36,915 nucleotides of DNA from Rhodopirellula sp. (GTDB lineage: Bacteria > Planctomycetota > Planctomycetia > Pirellulales > Pirellulaceae): contig NZVD01000070.1 in NCBI GenBank assembly GCA_002701385.1, positions 1 to 36,915 of the forward strand, in the 5' to 3' direction. The notes under the pieces are model-generated. The model saw only the letters and a list, made by a program, of their open reading frames with translations. It ran no database searches and had not been told where the DNA came from. Below, piece by piece: positions 26,501 through 33,520 of the stretch; the first letter of the stretch is position 1, and every line of letters begins with the position of its first letter. A program made the position numbers and the translations under genes.

Positions 26501-28277
26501 GAAGGTAGACTTACGAAGAGTCGATTCCCTCAACAAAATTGCCGCATCGTGCGATTTGGGGACTTTGGAACCGAAAGCAACCAGCTTTGCTTCAACCAAC
26601 GACACTGCCTTCGTCATGACGCCCAAAACCGTCCATGCAATTTCAATTACGGATAATCTAATAACCCTGGATACCACCAAACTCGCCGCAGATCTACAGG
26701 CACACGCGGTTAACACTACCACTCACAACATTGCCCTATCCTGCTCCGACCGCACATTACATATCTACGACGCCAAAAACAATGACTGGCGACGTATAGA
26801 CACCTTGAAAAAGGTGTTTCAACAAATGGCTTGGTATTCATCTAACACTCTCGTTTGTCTGACCAATGAGTACTCAGACACCCAATCTTTGTTAGAGTTC
26901 GTCGATATAACGTCTCAACAAATCGTACATCGAACGACTATAGATTATCCCCAGTGCAAACTCCACGTTGACACTGAAGGAACAATCCGAGTCGTCTTTG
27001 AAAACGGAATGACAAAATTGATCACCGGTGAATTTACTCTTGGGGAAGTGAACTACTTGGGCGTCCAAACGGCTGCCACTCAACCTACCGGAACGGATTA
27101 CTTAGTTGGAAACGATGGCCGCACTTCATTTTTCTCTAAAACCAGCCTTCAGACATTCGAGACACTCTTTCCAAGCCAGATTACCAACCTAACCCCTAAC
27201 GGTCTATTCGGCAGCGTATCCGAGGAAGGACTCACGCTCTTTGAGTTCGGGGATTCAAATGCTGTATCCCCCCCCTTTAAACTACCATCCAATATCAACC
27301 ACGTTACACTGCTACAACGAGAAGGTATCCCCCACATCATAACGGCCAGCGACGGCGGCCTCCAAATCCTACCCATTGCTCAAGATATCCAAGACCTCAC
27401 CGATGTAACTAATTATTCACTAGCGATCTCTGGAATTCAGGTCGGCAACGTAGGCGAATTATTCTCCGATCCGTCACAAATAAAACGCATTAGCAAGCAA
27501 GTATTCGACGACCGCCCTCTCCATACTCCAGCTTCTCTCTCATGGTTACGTGCCAATAGTACTAAGATCGCATCCTCACAATGGCGTCCTGCCTTGCAGT
27601 TCACAGTTGCAAGATTTGAACGAGTGAAAGGGCTCTCGACTCAGGAAGCAACTAAAGCGTTGGACGAGCTCGTAAGCGTTCAACTAGGTCTACGTGACTG
27701 GGACGGTGTCATTACTAGCTTGCTTGAGGGCTACAATAACACGAAACAGGCTCGTCATTTATATCAGGCTTGTATCCTAGCCGCATGGACCAACAGCCAC
27801 GACGTATACGAGCAGTCGTTAGAACAACTAGCACAACAGGTCAAACCAACAACACTGCAAAACTACATATACCTTGCAGTTGCCTCAAGCCTTATAGAGC
27901 ATAACCTACAGTTTTCTACTCTTCAAAAAGCCTATGAGAACATCAAGCTTCGGCCTCCCGTTCAACCAGTACTCGACCGGGCACTCCTATTTCATGGATT
28001 TAGACTCGACGATTCTGACACCATCTCGCAGAAGCTTACACTCCTCAGCGGAGAACGTATCCCTCTTCCAATTGCCTCTTTTGCGGAACTCGTACGATTG
28101 TTGCAGACGCCACCAGCGGATATCAACCAAATGGATATACAGAGACTACGGCACATTCGCACGTTGCTTCCATCCCTCGAGGGAGGTAATCCAGGGACAT
28201 CCTGGACCGAAAGATGTCTCCTAGACATACTATTTGGTCAACTCCAGGATCACATTAATCGGGAGCGTGATACCTAA
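23586..28277 (+). CDS. Ser/Thr protein kinase with transmembrane helix, coiled coil and WD40-like propeller
   Basis: 1563 residues starting at GTG, with AAAGG some ten bases upstream. About 95 N-terminal residues precede a full Hanks kinase domain: FLADGGIGRVWLA loop, K125 in QVVLKQLL, E144, HRD 226-228 (HRDLKPDN), DWG 246-248 in place of DFG, and GTPNYMPPEQ. A transmembrane helix lies near 398-418 (LAAALILIPVCIIVLTGF), followed by an Ala/Glu/Lys-rich coiled coil to about 560, a long run of WD40/propeller-like repeats (ALACSRDGQLIAVLTEP, HSVLSPDGSQLLTTHGRVI, HLSADNRVLSVQQTNGLVRQWD), and from about 1340 a helical C-terminal domain. Kinase in the cytoplasm with a sensor outside is the likely layout. 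The next gene begins within its stop codon (TAATG), so translation is coupled to a degenerate paralogue. Confidence 0.92.
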   Translation: MPLTRDQQTRLSQLISESGSPDALAAVILDWGYVLPSANDVSQPATGIIWEFLQTYDSELDPSLVMGISEYLDSPKVNQSPVVLNPELTPSNEDPHNITSFLADGGIGRVWLAQDSQVQRQVVLKQLLPAHKESHGARDRFVHEAQLTGRLQHPNIIPVYSMNWDNDEAPFYTMKYIRGDTLAECIAQTHANLADQPSKAALSLLIDYFIAVCQAIAYAHEQTLIHRDLKPDNIAIGEFGEVTVLDWGLADHFHLHANHRDSHAGPLGTPNYMPPEQVSGDTSRMGPVSDIYSLGAILFEILHGSPPRHSDKQNSGLTELLNSIEEGDIPSAVQNCRRENRGLGHIADKCLALQPQFRYATVSDLLKDIKAWRVDQPITAKPDTLRHSVARKIRHNRSGLAAALILIPVCIIVLTGFVTKYSIESNRLAIARKAEAEKQSEYLLTKDRLESALQSAYIAKQEAISNTELAETNTSLALENERKYQKELKQSQLAKLDADNARKIAQLAADQATSSRKRKDDARQEAERNRRTAEQLTLELKHQTTQSFHRKALIASESGLNQEALAWTTKALEFATINHLDTELADYQQYNLAASLTQLPAILSDLSVDAFHTPMTPVPGGENILIAADVNNRYTLTCFAKSVNKPHWAQQFNQPVLALACSRDGQLIAVLTEPTNQDMSELVILDAKDGSPVTRSLIKPVAPRSLHLLDDKILMVDQRSIISYTLDDLSEQYRTPTTDFPIYHSVLSPDGSQLLTTHGRVIVRLWDVEHGIVRGLPIRLPLPIVGIDFQPGSSVVELVTTLEQRLAIDLEQSQLIARSPTTKPDPLERVTCADFHSHRLLSVTGTNQGRVSLKNRANSLFIPPLQFSKPIEHVHFSSDSHFLIIGSGKHSVSVFDIRKRQFTHKEIYHPGIIQAIHLSADNRVLSVQQTNGLVRQWDLSRNASHHRTLDSHGAYLYTTILNGELLSFQKDGKVDLRRVDSLNKIAASCDLGTLEPKATSFASTNDTAFVMTPKTVHAISITDNLITLDTTKLAADLQAHAVNTTTHNIALSCSDRTLHIYDAKNNDWRRIDTLKKVFQQMAWYSSNTLVCLTNEYSDTQSLLEFVDITSQQIVHRTTIDYPQCKLHVDTEGTIRVVFENGMTKLITGEFTLGEVNYLGVQTAATQPTGTDYLVGNDGRTSFFSKTSLQTFETLFPSQITNLTPNGLFGSVSEEGLTLFEFGDSNAVSPPFKLPSNINHVTLLQREGIPHIITASDGGLQILPIAQDIQDLTDVTNYSLAISGIQVGNVGELFSDPSQIKRISKQVFDDRPLHTPASLSWLRANSTKIASSQWRPALQFTVARFERVKGLSTQEATKALDELVSVQLGLRDWDGVITSLLEGYNNTKQARHLYQACILAAWTNSHDVYEQSLEQLAQQVKPTTLQNYIYLAVASSLIEHNLQFSTLQKAYENIKLRPPVQPVLDRALLFHGFRLDDSDTISQKLTLLSGERIPLPIASFAELVRLLQTPPADINQMDIQRLRHIRTLLPSLEGGNPGTSWTERCLLDILFGQLQDHINRERDT

Positions 28278-31200
28278 TGCATGATCTCAATAGACTACTC
28301 TCCAGACAAATTGCGACCCCTCTGGCACCAGCAGAGTTTTATCGCGAATTGCTTGATTGCGACGTCATAAATAGCACACCTGACAACTCCGATAACACAC
28401 TCGACATCCCGGCAGAAATTGAGTCCATTCTGACTTCACTCTATCGGAACGGAATTGAATGCGATTTGACGGCTCAATTACTTCCAGCCCTTGCCGGCCA
28501 AACTATTGACCCCAATTCAACAAGACAGCCGATATCCGCAGTTCCTCCGGCAGATATTCTGGAAGACACTCATCCACAACTTACTTTAGGGTCCACCATC
28601 ACGAGGCCGTCTCCCATCGAACGGTTAAACGAGGAATCCAACGATTTTACCAACACTATGGCAGGGAATACGCTCGTTTCAGGCGACGCATGGCTTGCAT
28701 CAGATGACGTATTGCAACGGCACGTCTTACTCAAAGAGCCAACGGTCGCAGAGAAGGGAGTTTCCGATTCTCATAAGCAATTTATCCGTGAGGCTCAGAT
28801 CACAGGCCAATTGGAACATCCAAATATCCTCCCAGTCTATTCACTCGCCTGGTCAACGGACAACACGCCCTATTACACAATGAAGCTGATCGATGGCACC
28901 AGCTTCTCCCAACACATTCGAAAACGCCACCACGAATCACCGGGTTTGAGCCGTAACACACTCAAACCGTTGCTCGATGTGATTATTGCCGTTAGCAATG
29001 CGATGCATTACGCCCATACACGTGGAGTCTATCACGGCCGGCTAAACTCAGAATCAATCTCTCTCGGGAAATTTGGGGAGGTTATGGTTCTAAATTGGTC
29101 AGAGGCTATTGTCGACGCCAACCAGGATTCCGCCCCTGCCAACTTCCAATGTGATCTCAGGTCTATCGCTTCACTAGTTTACGAAGTAATAACCGGCGCC
29201 CCACCAATCAGCAATACTCTTGAAGGCATCGCCAACCTTCCAACGTCTTGCCCGAAACCCCTTGCCTCGATCTTGCGCAACTGTTATCTCGACGAACCGT
29301 TTTATCCGACCTTAGCCGAGTTGATACGAGATCTTAGGAACTACTCCGAGGATTTACCTGTGATGGCTCACTCTTCCAGATTACCCGAGAGGATAGCTCG
29401 TTGGATCCGTAAACACCCGCTTCACATTCTTTATATCACCACAGTTTCTGTGTTAATCCTGTTTTTTCTAGTAACAGAGTTCTTCATTTTGACTCAAGCC
29501 AATGAGGCGGCTGAACTAGCACTCGATAACACACAACGAATTACGAAACTCCTGCTAAACGACAACCGAAACATTGAAGAAGAACAAAAGAAAGAAATCG
29601 AAGCACGTGATAACGCGTTCGAATCATTTGCTATTGCTGAAACTGCCTTGCAAGAAGCAAAACAGCACGCCGAACTAGCATTAGTCGAGAGTCTAGAAAC
29701 CAAAACACTCGAACTCGAAAGCATCGCTTTAGAGCAAGCCGCTAAGACGGATAAAACACGGGCGATCAACCAAGATGCTGCCGCAAATCTATTGCTGCAG
29801 CAGGCAAAACAGGATGAAGCATATGCCATTCAGGCCAAAGACCAAATCACGACGCAAACTATCGCCACGCACCTACAACAAATTGTCCACTATGGAGCAC
29901 GAGGGCAACGCGAACCCGCCTTGGCCGAAGCGTTCCAACTAAGTCAGCTGACTTCACTGATGCTCGAAGAGTCATCCGATCATCACTCGTTTATCCGTAA
30001 TTTGCTCGGCCATTCGTATATACCTAAGTACCACCTAAATTTCTCCGACGACGATTTGAACGTCAACCTAAAACAACTCACTGACGTGACAGGGCGGAGG
30101 ATAATCCTTCAGGCGTATTCCCGAAAGACGGACAAGACTCAACTAACGGTGATTGCAGACACATTACATCCTAAATTGATAACTATCGATGGGCGAATTG
30201 ATTTCCATTTCACCACTAACGATTCAATCGTTCTGCTCTCAAATGAATTCGATGGTTGCACGGTAACCATCCTCAACCACGGGCTTGAGCCTAGCTATGG
30301 ACGTTTGAGCCACCCCTGCACTGCTGCCTGCATGGCGAACAAGCTGTTATATGCCTGCCTCGAAGACGGTCAGATTACGATTTTTTCCACCGAGCAACTT
30401 ACGCAGACTTCACCTATTCACCGTCTCCCAATCCCTGCGCATCAAATTGACATTTCCAATCGAATCGATCAACTAGCCGTGGCATATGGGACCAAAGCAC
30501 GCATAGTATCTCTGAGCTCTGGAGATATCGAAAATGAGATTGAATTACCTTCTGAATCTGAGGGGCTTTGGTTTAACGCGAACAACGGATTGGCGATCTT
30601 GTCGGATCAATACTACATCAATCAATTCGTTTTGGGGGAACCAACCGAACGCAGGATTCGATTTAGGCCACCCACTACTGCGAAACGTTTAACGAGCCAG
30701 GCACATCATGATTCTGATCATTTCCTACTGTTTGACGACGGTACTCTTACAAAATGCGATAGAAGCTTCAAACCGACACTTGCAAGATTACGTAATTTTC
30801 GTGACGGCCAAATCCTCTTTGTCGGCCCTTCAAGAATCCTGGTCGCCGACCACAAAGGAACGTTGCGCATATTAGATCGCTCCACACTTAATCCGATCGC
30901 CAATCCAATTCGCAAGCAAGGGGCCGTCATTGCGGCCAGGCTAAACTCCGATTCCCTACACGTTTGCACTAACCACGGAACACTCACCACTTATTCACCT
31001 CCCATGGTCTCTTTAGTATCTGAGGGCTTGTCATTGAAGGACGGCAGGTACCTACTACTTGACGACCAAACCCCGGTTTTTGTTTCAGACAGCAAGCAAG
31101 TGTCATCGCCGGATCGCGCCAACCTAAATTACACACATCCAACCGAAATCACTGAGATTAAGCCCCTACACAAGGGGACCCTTCTCGCCATCAAGGATCG

Positions 31201-32071
31201 CGATGGATATACCGTCCTGCTATACGATGGAAAGCAATTACTACCGACCCTGAAACTCCCCAGCGACACCGACTTAAATACCGTCCAGTTGTCACACGAT
31301 CACAACCACATCTACGCCTGTAACAGCAAAACTCTGTTTGAATGGAAACACGGCACCTCCTATAACTACCCACACCCATCGCCGTTAATGGGATTCATAA
31401 ATCTCACACTTGGACAGGCGGACTCCAGTCTGCTTATCTCGTCAAGCAACGTAAAGTCAATCGTTCAGAAAATAACAATTGATGACATGAATTACGGTAA
31501 ACCTATTGTCATCTCGGGTTTTGTACGTGATTGCTTTTGGAATGACTCCAATAGCAAATACCATCTCCTAATCACGAATTCTCAGTTTACAAATAGACAT
31601 CAGCTATTCTCGTTGGATGAGAGCCTGAGCACGCAAGCTGTAGAACTTCCAGTTGGCATCAATCGTCATATTTTCAGCGAGGCCACTCAAACATTGACCA
31701 TTGCTACTAGTGATCACCGACTCGTGAATTATTCAATTCAAACAAATGAAATCACTGACACTTACACCAATTGTCCGGTCATCACTGACATACGTTTAGA
31801 CACCAACAATAATCTGCTGCTTATCCAAAACCCAGCAGAATTCCTCATCGTTGACGCTAACAGCCTGAATCCGCTAAGCCCATTAATCCAATTGCCTTTA
31901 AGCGAACCTGTTGCCACTAATGACAACCTCTTTCTCCAAATTCAGATGGAGGGCCGCAAACCCGAATTCATTTCGGTTCACAATCTACTCGCAACGGAAA
32001 TGACGGTAGCAACAATGCAAAAAGTACTCGATGACGAGTCCGCCGAATTACCTCGATTGGAATTAAAGTAA
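28277..32071 (+). CDS. Predicted pseudokinase paralogue with transmembrane helix, coiled coil and propeller
   Basis: 1264 residues with the same architecture as the preceding kinase, and clear local similarity (REAQITGQLEHPNILPVYSL, then YYTMKLIDG and GKFGEVMVLNW). Catalytic residues are lost: the HRDLKPDN segment reads HGRLNSES (H253, R255, S260), so the catalytic aspartate, lysine and metal asparagine are absent; DFG reads N273-W-S275; the glycine loop is degenerate (TMAGNTLVSGDAWLA) and the GTPxYMPPE segment is missing. Only the strand-3 lysine K153 and E172 remain. A helix at about 384-406 crosses the membrane, followed by a coiled coil with many A/E/Q repeats (to about 540) and propeller repeats to the end. 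It probably acts as a scaffold or allosteric partner of the upstream kinase; ATG at 28277 overlaps its stop by one base. Its end overlaps the opposing DUF1501 gene by nine bases. Confidence 0.88.
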   Translation: MHDLNRLLSRQIATPLAPAEFYRELLDCDVINSTPDNSDNTLDIPAEIESILTSLYRNGIECDLTAQLLPALAGQTIDPNSTRQPISAVPPADILEDTHPQLTLGSTITRPSPIERLNEESNDFTNTMAGNTLVSGDAWLASDDVLQRHVLLKEPTVAEKGVSDSHKQFIREAQITGQLEHPNILPVYSLAWSTDNTPYYTMKLIDGTSFSQHIRKRHHESPGLSRNTLKPLLDVIIAVSNAMHYAHTRGVYHGRLNSESISLGKFGEVMVLNWSEAIVDANQDSAPANFQCDLRSIASLVYEVITGAPPISNTLEGIANLPTSCPKPLASILRNCYLDEPFYPTLAELIRDLRNYSEDLPVMAHSSRLPERIARWIRKHPLHILYITTVSVLILFFLVTEFFILTQANEAAELALDNTQRITKLLLNDNRNIEEEQKKEIEARDNAFESFAIAETALQEAKQHAELALVESLETKTLELESIALEQAAKTDKTRAINQDAAANLLLQQAKQDEAYAIQAKDQITTQTIATHLQQIVHYGARGQREPALAEAFQLSQLTSLMLEESSDHHSFIRNLLGHSYIPKYHLNFSDDDLNVNLKQLTDVTGRRIILQAYSRKTDKTQLTVIADTLHPKLITIDGRIDFHFTTNDSIVLLSNEFDGCTVTILNHGLEPSYGRLSHPCTAACMANKLLYACLEDGQITIFSTEQLTQTSPIHRLPIPAHQIDISNRIDQLAVAYGTKARIVSLSSGDIENEIELPSESEGLWFNANNGLAILSDQYYINQFVLGEPTERRIRFRPPTTAKRLTSQAHHDSDHFLLFDDGTLTKCDRSFKPTLARLRNFRDGQILFVGPSRILVADHKGTLRILDRSTLNPIANPIRKQGAVIAARLNSDSLHVCTNHGTLTTYSPPMVSLVSEGLSLKDGRYLLLDDQTPVFVSDSKQVSSPDRANLNYTHPTEITEIKPLHKGTLLAIKDRDGYTVLLYDGKQLLPTLKLPSDTDLNTVQLSHDHNHIYACNSKTLFEWKHGTSYNYPHPSPLMGFINLTLGQADSSLLISSSNVKSIVQKITIDDMNYGKPIVISGFVRDCFWNDSNSKYHLLITNSQFTNRHQLFSLDESLSTQAVELPVGINRHIFSEATQTLTIATSDHRLVNYSIQTNEITDTYTNCPVITDIRLDTNNNLLLIQNPAEFLIVDANSLNPLSPLIQLPLSEPVATNDNLFLQIQMEGRKPEFISVHNLLATEMTVATMQKVLDDESAELPRLELK

Positions 32072-33403
32072 TTCTCGAGGGACGACCCCTTTTTCATATA
32101 GATGGATCGGCCTTCCAGCGAGATTTGGATAGGTGTCTTCCGCTCGGAGTCCTAACGAATGATAAACAATCGCATTCAAGTCAGCTGGTTTGATTGGACG
32201 ATCAATGGGATGCTCAGCTTTTGAATTGGTTGCGCCAATAAATTGTCCATGGCGATACCCACCCCCAGCAATCATGATGCTTTGTGCCTGTGGCCAATGG
32301 TCTCGTCCAGCATTGGCATTAATTCGTGGAGTTCGGCCAAATTCGCCGGCCGTAATTACCAAAGTATCGTCCAGCATCCCTCGATTGGCCAAATCTTGAA
32401 TCAACACCCCTACCGCACGATCATGTCGCACCATCTTGTCGTTCAATGCTTTTTGAATATTTCCATGATCATCCCAATATCCGGTATTGAGAGTCACAAA
32501 TCTTACGCCTGCTTCAATGAAACGACGCGCAAGCAAGGCTTGTTCTCCCCATCCAGAGCCATAGGCCTCAACCAGCTTCGGATCTTCGTCCGCTAGATCG
32601 AACGCTTTCCGAGCACGACCAGAAAGGATAATCTCCTGTGCCTGAGCATTCATGTCGTCGATGCCCTCAAATGTTCCAGTACTATCTGAATCACGCCGTA
32701 GTTGATCAAACTGTTTTAACAGCGATACTCGATTGACAACGCGATTTTCAGATAATCCATCGACGAGGCTAAAACTCTTATCGCTACCGGTAGGCAATCT
32801 GCCTGCCTCATTTCCGTAGCTATAATCGCCAATACGAAACGGATTATGATTGACGCCAAGAAAGGCCGCCCCGTGGAAGCCAAATCCACCATCGTTAATG
32901 TTAATACCGCTGGGCACGCCACTTCTTCGGGGCCCTAAAAGTAGCGACGCCACCGATTGCATGGATGGATTACGCGGAATCCGATCTGAACCGGTTGCGC
33001 CGGTATAAGCCGTTAATAGCCAATGAGCAGCCGCCCAGTGGTCGCCATTTCCGTGAGTAAAGCTACGGATAATCGATACCTTGTCCATGATTTTCGCATG
33101 GTGGGGAAGTAGTTCACTGATTCGAACACCTGGCACGTTTGTCTCAATCGAGTTCCAGGGACCGCGCACTTCCTGCGGCTGATCTGGCTTCATATCAAAT
33201 GTATCGAGTTGACTAGGACCGCCATGCTGCCAGATGAGTATTACCGATCGCCGGGATTGCTTCGGATAGGCCGTGGTCGCCTCTGCACGCATGAGGTTGC
33301 TAAGAGACATTCCGCCCAATCCCAAACTGCCGACTTGCATGAAGCGTCGGCGATTAAGACCGTTACAATACTTACCTGTAATTTTTCCTACGATAGATAA
33401 CAT
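32063..33403 (-). CDS. DUF1501 family Tat-exported protein (second copy)
   Basis: 446 residues with a twin-arginine signal, NRRRFMQVGSLGLGG (R18-R20), and the DUF1501 blocks ILIWQHGGPSQLDTFDMKP near 58, RGPWNSIETNVPGVRISELL, SIIRSFTHGNGDHWAA near 112, TLNTGYWDDHGN near 305 and TAGEFGRTPRINANAGRDHW near 347. The fold is related to sulfatases and phosphatases and the protein should reach the periplasm; the family's activity is not established. The ATG has AAGGAAG about nine bases upstream. It lies 117 bases downstream of the PVC-type heme protein gene on the same strand, so it may belong to that operon, a common pairing in planctomycetes. It is only distantly similar to the DUF1501 protein at 10394. 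Confidence 0.91.
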   Translation of the reverse strand: MLSIVGKITGKYCNGLNRRRFMQVGSLGLGGMSLSNLMRAEATTAYPKQSRRSVILIWQHGGPSQLDTFDMKPDQPQEVRGPWNSIETNVPGVRISELLPHHAKIMDKVSIIRSFTHGNGDHWAAAHWLLTAYTGATGSDRIPRNPSMQSVASLLLGPRRSGVPSGININDGGFGFHGAAFLGVNHNPFRIGDYSYGNEAGRLPTGSDKSFSLVDGLSENRVVNRVSLLKQFDQLRRDSDSTGTFEGIDDMNAQAQEIILSGRARKAFDLADEDPKLVEAYGSGWGEQALLARRFIEAGVRFVTLNTGYWDDHGNIQKALNDKMVRHDRAVGVLIQDLANRGMLDDTLVITAGEFGRTPRINANAGRDHWPQAQSIMIAGGGYRHGQFIGATNSKAEHPIDRPIKPADLNAIVYHSLGLRAEDTYPNLAGRPIHLYEKGVVPRELL

Positions 33404-33520
33404 GACGTATCTTCCTTACTCAATTATTCAAGTTTTCCATGCGTTATTTTAAGCCGCACGTTTAACTTTCTACAATTCCATTTTAGTTATCGTCAAATGC
33501 GAAGCTACAGCGAGAGATAT

